This document shows, piece by piece, positions 1 through 11,900 of a DNA stretch of 64,000 nucleotides. The translations under genes were made by a program, and so were the position numbers. Source of the stretch: Cannabis sativa (Eukaryota; Streptophyta; Magnoliopsida; Rosales; Cannabaceae); assembly GCF_029168945.1 (NCBI RefSeq), contig NC_083603.1, forward strand, positions 37,359,396 to 37,423,395. The letters run 5' to 3'. Below the pieces are notes generated by a model. It did no database searches, was not told where the DNA came from, and was given only the letters and a program-made list of their open reading frames with translations. The first letter of the stretch is position 1; each line of letters begins with the position of its first letter.

Positions 1-610
1 TAAGCTTTCCCTACACTTAATTATTATTTCTTGAATTTAATACATTTAATTAACTTGAAGAATCTAAATATATAAGTTGATTTTCATCATGACACTTAAA
101 TATTTATTGATTTTTCATGACACTTAATTAAATAGAAAATTATTTTTAGGTTGAAATTTAATTTTTCAACTTAAATTTAAATAATTTTCAAAATATATAT
201 TTTTCTTTATTTTATTAATCAATTTCGAAATTTGCATTTTATTTATGCAATATTTTTGAATTTTCAATTTTGAAAAATAGATTGAGTTGTAAATTAATTA
301 TTTATTTTAATTAATTCTTGGGCCAACTACAATCAATGATTTTTTCATTTAATTGATTAATTTAAAATAAATGAATTTAAAATATTTATATATATATATA
401 TATTATTAGAAATTGAATTAACTAGTCAAAAGAAAATCTAGATAGGTGATATTTTTGCTTGAACTATTTCTTTTCTATTTTTTTATTCTTTTCTCATATC
501 ATTCCTACTTGCTATGTGCTTATAATTTCTGAATTGATTTTGTGTGTTAAACCATTATTTAATTTCTATTTTTTGATTTCTATTATTTTGTAGTATATTG
601 TTTTGCCAAA

Positions 611-1471
611 ATGAATCCCATGTTATCACTGTTGACTGAAAACAAGCTGAATGGATCTAACTTTAATAAATAGAATGAGAACATTAATATTGCTCTCATA
701 GGAGAAAGTGCCTTGTTTGTTTTGACTGAGCCGTCACCTGAAGTGCCTGGGGACAATGCATCCAAAGCTGTGAAAGAAAAGTATGAGCGTTGGCAGAAAG
801 CAAATGACAAAGCTCTATACTTTATGCTTTCTAGCATGGTTGACACCCTCAAAACTCGATTTTCTAAAACCGAGAAGGCTGCCGAAGTTATGACGAAGTT
901 AAATGAGCTATTCGGTAAGGCATCACTTCAGTCACGCTTTGACGCGACTAAGAAGTACATTAATGCACGGATGGAACCTCATCAAAACGTGCGTTACCAT
1001 GTTCTCCTCATGTCCAGTTATTTCCAAGAAGCCCAGGATCATGGTGGTGAAATGGACAGTGCTACTCAAGTTAGTCTTATCTTGAATAGCCTGACTCCAG
1101 CATTTCTGCCATACACATCAAATTATGTCATGAATAAGAAGGAAATTGACTTTCATGAATTAGTCAATGACCTTCAAACATATGAAAATTTGATTGGAGG
1201 ACACAAGAAGAAAGGGAGTAAACCTCATTATCCTGGTAAAGGTAATGGGACGATGAAACCTGAAGCAAATGTTGCCTCTGCTTCAAAGCCCAAATCGAAG
1301 AAGAAGTGGAAGAACACCAAGAAGCGAACAAAAGCCAATAAAAAGGCTGCTCCTTCCGGTGATGCTACACTTAAAGGAAAGTGTTTCTACTGCAATGAGA
1401 AAGGTCATTGGAAACCCCAATGTCCTAAACTTCTTGCAAAGAAACAAGGTATTTCCATTAATAAACTTTAA
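611..1471 (+). pseudogene. Copia gag, broken by an early nonsense codon
   Basis: This would encode a Gag capsid-nucleocapsid protein of about 286 residues. The ATG at 611 opens a frame beginning MNPMLSLLTENKL, but codon 21 is TAG (671-673). The related copy on the minus strand at 40835 has Trp there, so this is a TGG-to-TAG nonsense change. The frame is then open to TAA at 1471. The middle resembles UBN2-type gag, and the C-terminal end carries one CCHC zinc knuckle, CFYCNEKGHWKPQC, after a Lys-rich stretch. Just downstream a W-I-x-D-S-G protease-like motif survives in another frame (about 1494-1515), after which pol homology stops. It cannot give full-length Gag. Confidence 0.9.
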
Positions 1472-2940
1472 AAGTTTAGTGAATTATTATCCAATTGGAT
1501 TTATGATTCTGGACTAACTTTATTTATTTGTTTTCTTCTTCTTATAGGCCAAGCTACTTGAACTCAATTGAGTTGGATCAGAAAGCTGGACCAAGGGTGA
1601 AATCGTCCAGATGAAGATGAAGCTCTTCAATTTTTTTTTGAATTAATTGTTTTAGTTTAAAGACAATTTCGATTTCAAATTTTAGTCAGGGATATTTATC
1701 CCTGTTTCTCTCATATTGTTGCAATACATTTTTTTATTAATAAAAGTTTTATTTTCGAAATCACCATTGCAAATTATGAGATTGAGCTTCATTTATTTTA
1801 TCTTCATCAATTATTACCACATTATATTTGTATGTTTGTATGTGTAAGTGTTTTTATTATTGATGCAAATTCTATAATATTTACAACTCTTCATAGAGTT
1901 ATATTAAATAAACACTAGAAATTATTTCTATGTTTATCAATAATTGTTAACTCTCATACAATTATTAAGAATTTGTTTAATAAAAGGATCTTATGATCTG
2001 ATAGGGGTGGAGAAAAGTTAAGAAAACTATGCAGTTCAACGATCTTTTATATCTAATGAACTCTGGATAGTATTCAACTCCACATAAACTCTATCACACT
2101 TAGAGAATCATGATCTTTACAACCTTTAGGGGTGGATCATAATCTCTATATACTTAGGGGTGGAGGTTATCCATAGTACCCTATATGTATATTCTTAGGG
2201 GTGGAGTCCATTCCACAATTCCCGATGAAACACATATCTTGTTTAAACATAGAAGTAATATAATGAGTCAGCTATTGTCAATATAAATTCTTGATCTTGA
2301 TTGTATGTTCCATTTCGTTTTTACTGCGGTAAGTAAAAGTTTGATACCTTTGAAAGTTCTTTGTTAAAGTTTCACACTACCTTAATTGAGTGGGAGAATT
2401 TTAAAGTTCTATACCCATCTTCATTAGGATGATAATTGTGATAGGTACTTAAGAACACTACTGAAAAGCAAATCTAACCATTCACATGGATAGGAATAGC
2501 TTATCAGAATTATGAGAATAAGATAAAGAACTCTAGTTCAGTCCATTCGAATGACTTGAACCAAGAATTCTTAATCCTCATAAAATTTGATGGTATCTTA
2601 ATTTTGATTACTTTATCTCTGGCATGTATTTTTCACTTCAAATACTAGTCTGCTATGTTGATGACTTAGTCTTAACTTAAAGTTTCAGACTAACACAAAA
2701 GTCACAACTAGGTAACTCTCCAAACAATCAGAGGTTAAAAGTATTATTTAACCAGACATCTGCTATTGAGTGGGAGCTATCTGAGATGTAATCAAATAGG
2801 GAACAATAGAAGATATTCAAGAAAGATTTATGAAAGTGATCTATATTTCAGATATTAAGGAACTGTGTATCAATTGTCCTTGTATCTCACCATCCAATTT
2901 CGATTTCTATGAGATGGTGCTTACTTTGGGGGTGGAGGAA
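1472..2940 (+). other. Conserved noncoding segment of the Copia derivative family
   Basis: There is no long open frame here. After the remnant protease motif the sequence is noncoding and carries repeated purine motifs GGGGTGGA (near 1999, 2131, 2155, 2196 and 2927). By eye it aligns with 23500-25000 on the plus strand and with the complement of 9000-10500. Shared landmarks are a GATAGGGGTGGAGAAA block and a TTGAGTGGGAG block. It occupies the place of pol. Confidence 0.65.
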
Positions 2941-3163
2941 TTAGCGTGTCACTTATAGTGTTGTGATTTTTATGGTTTAGGAGCCTGTAATCCGCCGTGC
3001 AGTTAAAGTTCCAGTAAGGTTGACCGGGACACCTGAATTCGAAATCCAGGTAAGATTAGTATAACAGTATGCATATGTAGATTACATGTTTAGCGTGCAT
3101 GTAGGAAGCCTGTTAGATTACATTAGTTATGTATGTTGGCTTCGAACCATCCAACCCTGTCAC

Positions 3164-3392
3164 GTCGGTACAGGCTGGAGTATGACCAACAGCCGGAGTA
3201 TGACCGGTTCGACCGATCAGGCTGACACTTGGTTGGTGGTTCCGTACTATTGACGTATCCCGTCGGTACAGGCTGGAGTATGACCAGCAGCCGGAGTATG
3301 ACCGGTTCGACCGATCAGGTCGATATAGTAACTCGTCGGTACAGGCTGGAGTATGACCAGCAGCCGGAGTATGACCGGTTCGACCGATCAGG
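3164..3392 (+). repeat. LTR minisatellite, three units
   Basis: There are three imperfect copies of a unit of about 57 bp that starts GTCGGTACAGGCTGGAGTAT and ends GACCGGTTCGACCGATCAG. The first and second units are separated by a unique spacer. The same array sits at the same place in the other Tekay LTRs. Confidence 0.9.
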
Positions 3393-3433
3393 CTGTTACA
3401 TGTCAATAGTACCGTCCCTATGAACGTTCAGAA

Positions 3434-3525
3434 CTCAGTACCGTGTTGGAGACGGCAGTAGTGGCTCAGTACCGTGTTGGACACGGCAATAGCGGGACTC
3501 AGTATCGTGTTGGACACGGCAGTTA
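3434..3525 (+). repeat. Tandem hairpin array in LTR
   Basis: There are three direct repeats of about 32 bp, each centred on an inverted repeat of the form CCGTGT-TGG-ACACGG. The first unit has a mismatch (AGACGG arm) and the third begins TCGTGT. Equivalent arrays occur in all three full LTRs downstream. Confidence 0.85.
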
Positions 3526-3950
3526 GGGTTACAATCAGGGGTATGGGCGTCTGATCATGACCGGGTTTATGTATGAATATTATTATGCTTTTCTTACTGA
3601 GTCTGTCGACTCACAGTTCTACGTTTATGTGTAGGTAAAGGCAAGGCTAAAGCTGATGGACCGTGAGCGAGCTTATGAAGGTTGTACATGTCGGGGCGGT
3701 TAGGCCTGGAGAGTACGATCATCGGGACAGCGAGGCTGATTTTGTAACTAGTCGCTAGGCGACATTTATTTTGTATAAACAGTTAAATTTTGTAAATGAT
3801 TTTGTAATCGGGATCCCGAGTCTTTTTGTAATTATATTTTTACAAGTTTAATTAAAAAGCAAAAATTTTAATTAATCACGTTTTCCATAAACCTCGTTGA
3901 TTAGGAACGAGCTGCACAGCATGTTTAAAAATCACGTAATACGCCTATGT

Positions 3951-5242
3951 GAGCGCTTACATAAATATGGAATCTATAACTTCTATAGGAATTTAGAAGT
4001 GAAACGATGATATCCTTCGAGCTTGGCTAAACAGAGGTAAATGGTGGAGATCTCATTTCACTTCGCTGAAATATCATTTATATGGAGCTAAGTGTTTTAA
4101 GGATAAAATACATTGAAGGTGTAACGGTAACTTAGTGCCTTTTCAATGTAGATCATCTATTAGAGGGTCATTGATCACATTAGGATTATAACAATGGATA
4201 ACTAATGACGTGTCTATATCGTGGAACATATAGAGCGTTCTATATACTGAGAGTGCAATTCTATGTTCTATGCGTGGATTCAACGAAGAATTAATAAGTT
4301 AGTGAATTTAAGATATAAATTCTTGATCTGCTTATTGGAAGCTCGGATATATAGACCCATGGTCCCCATACTAGTTGAGACCATACTGCTTGTAAGAATC
4401 AGTTAATTGATTTTGATTAATCAATTATAATTCTAAAGTTAGACTATGTCTACTTTGTGAATTTTCACTAAGCAATGGCGAAATTGTAAAGAAAAGAGAT
4501 TCATGGTTTATTTATTAATTAAGAGACTTTATATGTCTAATTAATAAATATATTAAATGACAATATTATTTAATAATTAATTTTTCGTTATTAAATAATT
4601 AGAATTGGCATTTAAATGGTTGAATTTCAAAATTGGCGTTTTTGAGAAAATAAGATGCAGGAATGATAAAACAACAAAATTGCATAAGTCAGGCCCACTA
4701 TCCAAAGCCCATGGCCGACAACACTTATATTGTTTTATCATTTATTTTTTCATTATTTTAATGCCAAATAATTCTATCTTAAACTTAGGTGGTTACCTAT
4801 AAATAGATAGTGATGGCTCTCATTCACACTTAACTTTGTCAGATGAAATTTGAGCCTCTTTCTATTCTCTATAGCCGAAACCTCTTCTTCTCTTTTCTTC
4901 TTCAATAATTTCGAAATCCTTGAGTGAATGAGTGAGTGCCCACACACGTTAAGTGGTATCTCAATCATAGTGTGTAAGACTGTGGAAAATCAACCAACAA
5001 GAAGGAGATTCAGCATCAAAGGAATGAGAGAAAGAGATCCAGGTTCAGATCTTGGTGATGCTCTGCTACAGAAAGGAATCAACGGCTAGAGATCTGAACG
5101 GAAGGAGTCATTATATTTCGCTGCACCCAGTGTACGGTTTCCTAAACTTTATGTGTTTATTTCATTGTTTTAGAATTCATATTAGGATGTTAATGAAACA
5201 TACTTGTTAGTAAAGCTAGCTCCTGGTAAATTATATCCGACA
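3951..5242 (+). mobile_element. Copia LTR, 5'-truncated
   Basis: This is the 3' two thirds of a Copia LTR in sense orientation, ending in ATATCCGACA (normal family end TATCCAACA). It matches 25960-27259 and the complements of 6978-8180 and 44542-45840. The first 0.5-0.6 kb, including the TGTTGGG start, is missing at the junction with the Tekay fragment. What follows resembles Copia leader, so this may be the 5' LTR of a separate copy rather than the 3' LTR of element A. Confidence 0.85.
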
Positions 5243-5973
5243 ATTTTTTCAAGAATAATATTTTTTTTTTCTTTCTGAAAATATTTTATTTGGATTTTTT
5301 ATGAAAAATTAAGCAATTTTGTTTTTTACAGAACTCAATTCTGATGAAAAACGAGAAAGTTATGAATTTTGGAAGTTTCGGGTTGAATGGGGTGTCGAGT
5401 AGGTGCATCGAGTGCACCAGGCACTCCGACAAGGAACCCCATCCCCGTGCGTCCATTAGACAAGAATTTTCTGAAGCCTCGGTCACTAAGCCCAGCACCC
5501 TGCATGTCCACCTGTCCCACCTTGCAAGCGTCGAAGAATGCCGCACACGGGACCCTACTGCAGCCCCTCTCCACGCGCGTCCTGGGTGTTTTGCAGCCTC
5601 CTGGGCAACCACATCACCCAACCTGATTTTTGTGGGATTTTTGACCCAATTTCGATTTTTTCCAATTTTCAAACCCCAAAATTAAAACAAAATATTATTT
5701 TGATATATTTAAACTTAAATATCATTTTTTAAATTAATAATATTTAATTTTTTAATAAATTATTATTAATCTTTGATATTTTGAGGTTTAAATTTAAAAA
5801 TTGATTATTTTAATTTTTAAATTACGGTTTGTTTAAATTTTTTTTAATTTCTTTAATATTTATATATTATTTATTTATAAGATTAGATATTTTGATATTT
5901 GACATATTTTAAATTAAAAGATAACTTTATCTTTTTTATTTTAAAATATTATATTCAAATTATCTTATATGAT
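5243..5973 (+). mobile_element. Copia leader remnant with GC island, primer site deleted
   Basis: This is AT-rich sequence with a GC-rich island at about 5385-5630. It resembles the leader that follows the primer-binding site in the other Copia copies (a TTTTTACAGAACTC block, then GACAAG...TCTGAAGCCTC). The expected primer-binding site and some 130 bases after the LTR are absent. A GGTGCA-TCGAG-TGCACC hairpin lies at 5402-5418. The open frames here are in the GC island and I do not read them as genes. The remnant ends at the Tat LTR. Confidence 0.6.
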
Positions 5974-6675
5974 TGTTATCCAAATTTTTACACTCTGACG
6001 TGGCATGGCATAAATGGTGACACGTGGAATCCACTTGGAGCATCAGCTCGGGAAGCATAGTCCGAGCAGGATGCCTCGCCAGCATACCGAGAGCAAAGCT
6101 TTGAGCACTCCGCACAGAGCAATCAACACTTAGCGAATTCAGCTTTCGCATCTTGAGTCATCAACGAAATCCTTATAACTTGGGGATCAGACTAAAGGGA
6201 TACGGCATACACACGATCCCATGATCAGTGTATCCAGCATCGATCCCACGACCAGTGTATCCAGCATCAATCCCACTATCTTTGTACTTAGCATTGATCA
6301 CACAATCTTTCTGTTTATACACATTGTGACGAGAGGGGAAACACTTCCTCTCCAAGCTTACTAGCCCTATAAATAGTGATGCATGTTCACTGGGTAAGAG
6401 GTCGCAAACAGATTAATTGAGACTATACCCTAAAGATATGATCTAAAAATTATATATTCAGAGATACTGTTGTAAGAGCTAAAAGAAAAGGAACCATTCT
6501 CCATGTTCTTAAGTCAATACAAGTAACGAGGATTAGACTATTACCGAACTGCTCCGGACCGAACCTCTATAAAATTCCTGTGTCTTTATATTGCTTTATT
6601 ATATACCGATTGCTATATATCACCTATCACTTATTAAATTAGACTCGTTGTCATTGGCTAAAAGTGAGGTCAACA
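5974..6675 (+). mobile_element. 5' LTR of Ty3/gypsy Tat-lineage element
   Basis: This is inferred to be an LTR of about 700 bp with TGTT...AACA ends, immediately upstream of a primer-site-like sequence and the Tat gag start. It contains a CCTATAAATAGTG TATA-like box at 6366 and a GC-richer upstream part with direct repeats of the type CAGTGTATCCAGCATC (about 6219-6290). The exact left end is uncertain because the 3' LTR is not in the window for comparison. Confidence 0.6.
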
Positions 6676-6740
6676 TTTTGGTACTTTCATTGAGAGCAGA
6701 ATTAAGAATCGCACTTTATTCAAATCTAACCACAAACACG
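6676..6740 (+). promoter_or_regulatory. Primer-binding-site region of the Tat element
   Basis: The short segment TTTTGGTACTTTCATTGAGA directly follows the presumed LTR end and precedes the gag ATG at 6741. Its position fits a minus-strand primer site and untranslated leader. I cannot assign the primer tRNA from memory. Confidence 0.45.
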
Positions 6741-6977
6741 ATGGTGCAAACTCGTAGAGGCCTGACTGATCTTGCAAATTCACAGACGGTGGATCCTACA
6801 TTGCAGAACCCAGGAAACACAATTGTTCCGCCAGCTGTTAATCCTGGACAGCCGGCAAACATGGGCAATGGTGTAACAACTCCTATAGATGAAATCGGGC
6901 CTGGTGTGCAAGAGACTGGAAATAACAGTTCCGCACCCAACCAGGGCATTCATAACACATCTATTCCGCCTGGAACC
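6741..6977 (+). pseudogene. Tat gag, N-terminal part (split by insertion)
   Basis: The frame opens with MVQTRRGLTDLANSQ, a Pro/Asn-rich N-terminus typical in style for Tat-lineage gag. It runs to the exact left edge of the nested Copia insertion at 6978. Reading continues in the same frame on the other side from 15848, so the inserted element, not a point mutation, is what breaks the gene here. The residues read past 6978 in the open frame belong to the Copia LTR. Confidence 0.75.
6973..6977 (+). repeat. Target-site duplication GAACC, left copy
   Basis: GAACC directly precedes TGTTGG at 6978 and recurs directly after CCAACA at 15843-15847. This marks integrase-mediated insertion of the 6978-15842 element into Tat gag. 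Confidence 0.93.
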
Positions 6978-8766
6978 TGTTGGATATTATTTTACCAGGA
7001 TCTAGATTTACTTACATTGGGTGAAGCAGAATATAATGACTCATTCCGTTCACATATCTAGCCCTTGATTCCTTTCTGTACCAGAGCATTATCAATATCT
7101 GAACCTGGATCTCTTTCTCTCCTTCCTTTGATGCTGAATCTCCTTCTTGTTGGTTAATTTTCCACAGTCTTACACACTATGATTGAGATACCACTTGATG
7201 TGTGTGGGCAATCACACATTCACTCAAGGATTTCAAAAATTAAAGAAGAAAAGAAGAGAGAAGATGGCGGCTAGAAATTTTTCTCTAAAGGAATGAGCTG
7301 TATCATCTTTTCCTGAAGCCATCACTACCTATTTATAGGTAACCACCTAGGTTTAAGTTAGAATTATTTGGCATTAAAATAATGAAAAAGTAAATGATAA
7401 AACCCTATAAGTGTGGTCGGCCGTGGGCGTTGGATAATGGGCCTCACTTATGCAATTTTGCTGTTTTATCATTCTTGTATCTAATTTTCTCAAAAACGCC
7501 AATTTTCCAATTCAACAATTTAAATGCCAATTCTAATTATTTAATAACTAAAAATTAACTATTAAATAATAATTTCATTTAATATATTTATTAATTAGAC
7601 ATATAAATTCTCCTAATTAATAAATAAACCTAGAATTCTCTTTTCTTTATAATTTCGCCCTTGCTTAGTGAAAATTCATAAACTAGACATAGTCCAACTT
7701 TAGAATTATAATTGATTAATCAAAACCAATTAACTGAGTCTTACAAGAAGTATGGTCTCAACTAGTATGGGGGCCATGGGTCTATATATCCGAGCTTCCA
7801 TTAAGCAGATCAAGAATTTATATCTTAAATTCACAGACTTATTAATTCTTCGTTGAATCCACGCATAGAACTTAGAATTGCACTCTCAGTATATAGAACA
7901 CTCTATATGTTCCACGATATAGATATGTCATTAGTTATCCATTTTTCTAATCCTAATGTGATCAATGACCCTCTAATAGATGATCTACATTGAAAAGGCA
8001 ATAAGTTACCATTACACCTTCAATGTATTTTATCCTTAAAACACTTAGCTCCGTATAAATGATATTTCAGCAAAGTGAAATGAGATCTCCACCATTTATC
8101 TCTGTTTAGCCAAGCTCGAAGGATATCATCGTTTCACTTCTAAATTCCTATAGAAGTTATAGATTCCATATTTATGTTAGCGCTCCCACTCAATTATACT
8201 ATCATGTTCCCAAAATGTACGTATCACCCTGACCCAAAAGTAAGCTTAACTAACAAATCAAAGAACATGTATAATACTCTTGAGATCGAACCTAAACATA
8301 TCAGGATTAAGATCATTTGATCTAGGATCAACGAGCGATATTGAATTGAATAGATATTACGGTAAATTTTAATATATCTAATCAAAGTTCAATATCGGTC
8401 CCTTCCGATGTATACTCCATACATCCGATGCTGGTAAACTTTGCCAATGCCCTGGAAAGGACATAACACTTATTAAGGTGTAAGAATACCTATCGCTGAT
8501 TATCATGTCAGTATAACTCCGGTGAACTGACAAATCAGAGAATAAACTTTCGAACATATAATTATGATTATATTCCACTGTGTTGACAACACTATAATCA
8601 TTAACAAATTGATATGTTCTGGACTTAAATAGAATTCATACATTATATACATAATCATGAAATAAATCATGTGAACCATGCAACGTAAAATGTTATTTCT
8701 GATCTTTATTAATAAGTAAATCTAATTATATTGAAATGAGTTTTATTTAGGGCGTAAAACCCAACA
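6978..8766 (-). mobile_element. 3' LTR of the nested Copia derivative
   Basis: On the minus strand it reads TGTTGGGTTTTACGCCC... to ...AATATCCAACA, about 1.79 kb. A deletion of roughly 75 bp lies near its U5 end (around 7010), compared with the other family LTRs. It contains the conserved U5 leader sequence with a TATAAATAG box (complement of about 7331-7339). Confidence 0.92.
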
Positions 8767-11510
8767 AACTCCCACTTGCACTAATATAAAACAAAATGTG
8801 CATTTCAAATAATCTCAACACTTTGATATACAAATCAAGTGTAGTAGTAGTAAACTCCTCGTAATAGGATCTGACAGGTTGAATTAACCACAACCTTTCC
8901 TCCACCATTACTCTTCCTTAATCACAAAATCCTTGAGAATGTGAAATTCCTCTCTATATGTCTACTCTCTTGGGATACTGGATTCTATACCTTTGGCAAC
9001 TACTTTTGGTTAATCAGGAAATTAACACTAGTAGTTAAGACAGGTTGGAACGGTGCCACAATTGTATCGAAGTTTTCTTAGATTGAATAAGTACCTTTCC
9101 TGCAACTTTAACATCCAGTCCCTCTCTGGTAGACCTAGAGATTTCAGATAGGTTTTTACACTTCTCCAAAATCACTACTCCACCCCTAGAGTAATCACCA
9201 TCTTATTAGCAGACTTTCTAGCACAAAGGCAAGTCTCGAAATCAGATGTGGTTTAGTCTAAGAGTTTTAAACACACCCTTATTGACTAACATATAGTTCC
9301 TTTTCTTAATCTTAAGATTTACTTGATTGTCTTCCAATGTTCTTCTCTTGGATAAATCTGATACCTACTCATTACTCCCTCTCAACAGCAGGTGTTTGGT
9401 CTAAGGCATACTAAAGCATATCTGAGACCTCTCACTGTTGATTTAAGGAATTCTTTTATGGCTTTATCTTTTCTGGAATAGTTGAGACTTTTCCTTAGAT
9501 AAATAAAATCTATGCCTAGAAGTCGAGAAGCTTCTATAGATTGCCATTAGAAAGAAAATGCTTCAGCATCTTACTAAAGTAAGTTGCTTGCATTAGAGTA
9601 AGTAATTACCAGGTATACCATAAGCCATAGGTTTAGATAAACTCAAACCTATAATACTAGAAACAGGAAGTTTGGTTAAGTCCATTGAATAGACTTATTA
9701 ACGAAAATTTCCTTTCATGTCCTTGTAATAGAAAACTTTAGGTTACTCCATGTGAATGGATTAAACCATAGTTCTATTGGCTTTTCTTCTTAGTTTCTTA
9801 TCTTGACAATCCATTCCTTGTTTAAACTCACAATGGATTTTAATCACTAGTGTCTTCCAACTCATAAGAAGGTGAGTTCCTAGAAACTCTCCCACTACGA
9901 CAAGGTATCGTGAATTATGTCTAAGAAAACTAAATGGTATTGACCTTTTTGGTTGTGTCAAAACAACGGAGGCAGTGGGATCATCATATTGCAAATAAGA
10001 TGATAGAACACTTTTGACCTTTATTTTCTACTTTATTTTCAGACTTAGTCACTTTTTTAGAAAAGTAGTATTTGTTTAAACAAACACTTTCTTATCTAAT
10101 GACTATGGGATGATCAACCCCTAATGACTTAGAATAGCTAACAAACCATGGTTAACAGTTCTAGCTTTTCTTAAGATTTTGATTAGGTCATCCATGAATC
10201 TAGTAATGATTTACACTAAGTACCCAACCATTGCATCATTCTGAAATTGTATTACCATAGAAGGACTTAGGCAAGGACTAGTAACTAATCATCAATATGC
10301 AAATCGAAATTTCTGGGGAGATAAGTTTGGATATAATTCAAAAATCAAATTAATGATCTTTGAACTGCATATCTACTAACTATTTCTCCACCCCTATCAG
10401 TTCGCAAGATCTTTAACCACTTACCTTAATGGTGTTCCACCATTGCATAAGGTATAATCTAGAGTTATCGTTTTAAGAATACAACGAAAAAACTCATATC
10501 CACCCCTGAATCTACATCCATCTACGAATGAGATGAACTTACTTTCAGTGGATATAGGCATATTAACTCTTTGCCGAGATTTATCTTGTCAATACCACTA
10601 TGATCAAGATACAAATGCCATACATTAAAAATGTGTGGTTGTGTCTTTTTGATGACTTAGGTTTAGTTATATCAAAGAGTTCTTAGAATAGTGCAAGTGG
10701 ATCCTGGTCACAGAATACTAAACTCATATTCCATACAGTTTGAATCCATTGATAAAAAATGGTTATTAAACACTTGTGAAAGTGTAACTGTATTGTATTC
10801 TGCAATTAGAAATATAAGAAAATTTCTGTTTGGAATCTAAAATTAAAGTCAAAGACTTAAATTTATACCAAACATAATGAGTAATTCTTTCTTGGACCAC
10901 CACTACTAATATAAACTCTAAGTCAGATTTGCCCATACAAGTAGGAGATTTCTAAGATGGAGGACTTATATCATTGTGGAATAGAATTTTCGGATTATAA
11001 TCATATGCGTCATTTAATTTCTTAAGAGAAAATAGAATGACATGAAATGATTTATAGACCATTCATCCAATGATATGTTATTGAGCTAATTCGAAATGAA
11101 TAAGCTAAGAGGAATTAGGATAATTTCATTTAAATAAGAATCCAACGATGCTTCGATTAGCGAGAGTCAAAGTAATCTTCTTTATACAATCTTCTTGTTT
11201 CATATTGTAAAAATACTAGTCTAAGGTGTCATCAATTGATGAACAGCTAGATGTTGCAAATACAATATTTATCTTTCGAGATCTAACACTATTATGTATG
11301 TCTAATGGTGAAATTCCATTAGGGATTTATCTCATTAGAAAAACAAACCAAGTTAGACCAACAATGAAGATTCGGAGTTAAACTACAATTTAATAACAGA
11401 AAATAACATGGTTCAATATAAATTCATTCACAATTCAGAAATTATCAAACATATTGCAAATAACAAAGACATGTGAAAAAACAGGCACATCTTAAATAAT
11501 TTCTAAGGTT
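8767..11510 (-). other. Noncoding body of the Copia derivative
   Basis: On the minus strand the TTAGTGCAAGTGGGAG purine-rich stretch abuts the LTR (8767-8785) and is the likely polypurine tract. The rest has no supported open frame. CCACCCCTA-type complements of the GGGGTGGA motif occur near 9180, 10390 and 10503. The body aligns by eye with 22900-25383 on the plus strand. Short frames here, for example 9761-9994, are conserved between copies in sequence but contain no recognisable domain. Confidence 0.7.
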
Positions 11511-11900
11511 TGCAACAAATTGATACAGTGTCCCGGTAGGCGAGAGTCAAAGTATCATTCATTGAATAGAGTTGTCAGCTCATCTAAAATGCAACCCATT
11601 CTAGCAACCTTTTATTCGATCAAAATAAGAATCCAACGTTGTCCTGGTAGGCGAGAGTCAAGGTTATTCTCATTTTATGAGCTTCCACCATTGTTTCATG
11701 TTTTATAAGTTTATCTCTAAGTAGTCACCGTAGGGGAGAGTCTAATAGAGACAAAAACTTACAAAACACTTATCAAAGGAGATCTTACGGTGTTAAATGC
11801 GTTCAACGAATAACCATCCATAAGGGGGACGAATTCTAGCGTCTCGAGGTTATATTGAAAACATTTAACTATTGTAAGCCCAACAATGGAGATCAAATGT
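11511..11900 (-). other. Leader domain with repeated GACTCTCGCCTA motifs
   Basis: In sense orientation the motif GACTCTCGCCTACCGGGAC recurs at about 11641 and 11525, with relatives at 11155 and 11730. These are separated by a block with ATCGAATAAAAGGTTGC and another with AACTCTATTCAATGAATGAT. The same domain is present at 22130-22900, 40980-41350 and 47770-48140. In the gag-bearing copies it lies just upstream of gag. Confidence 0.7.

Larger units (their letters stand above)
1..2940 (+). mobile_element. Copia element A, internal region (gag-only copy)
   Basis: This is internal sequence of a Ty1/Copia retrotransposon in sense orientation, cut by the left window edge. Positions 1-600 are an AT-rich leader that matches, in inverse orientation, the leader at 41700-42200. 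Then come a broken gag (611-1471) and a long noncoding segment in place of pol. Unlike the copy at 39836-44541, this leader lacks the block of about 0.7 kb with the GACTCTCGCCTA motif. Short similar AAGTATTTTC-type sequences flank the missing block in the other copy, which suggests a deletion rather than splicing. The 3' side is replaced by a Tekay LTR fragment. Confidence 0.8.
2941..3950 (+). mobile_element. Tekay-type LTR fragment
   Basis: This matches the internal and 3' part of the LTRs at 30671, 33876 and 37538, from the TTAGCGTGTCAC block to AATACGCCTATG. It lacks the first roughly 1.3 kb of the LTR and the last 17 or so bases. It is flanked by Copia internal sequence on the left and Copia LTR sequence on the right. 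Neither an LTR end nor a target duplication is visible, so it is a rearranged remnant rather than a clean solo LTR. Confidence 0.85.

Noticed and set aside
3164..3392. CRISPR-like array
   Set aside because: Three imperfect units with repeated, not unique, spacers inside a plant LTR recurring at four loci.
3113..3406. Open frames across the LTR minisatellites (also 32167-32459, 35285-35568, 39023-39321)
   Set aside because: The repeat unit length keeps frames open in both strands. They are repeats in LTRs, not proteins.
5286..5685. Overlapping frames of 79-128 codons on both strands
   Set aside because: They coincide with the GC island of a Copia leader. Equivalent islands elsewhere are not conserved as protein.
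9761..9994. 77-codon frame resembling one at 24124-24321
   Set aside because: The DNA is conserved because both belong to the same noncoding Copia body. The two frames run on opposite window strands in keeping with element orientation for only one of them, and neither has a domain or a steady reading frame.
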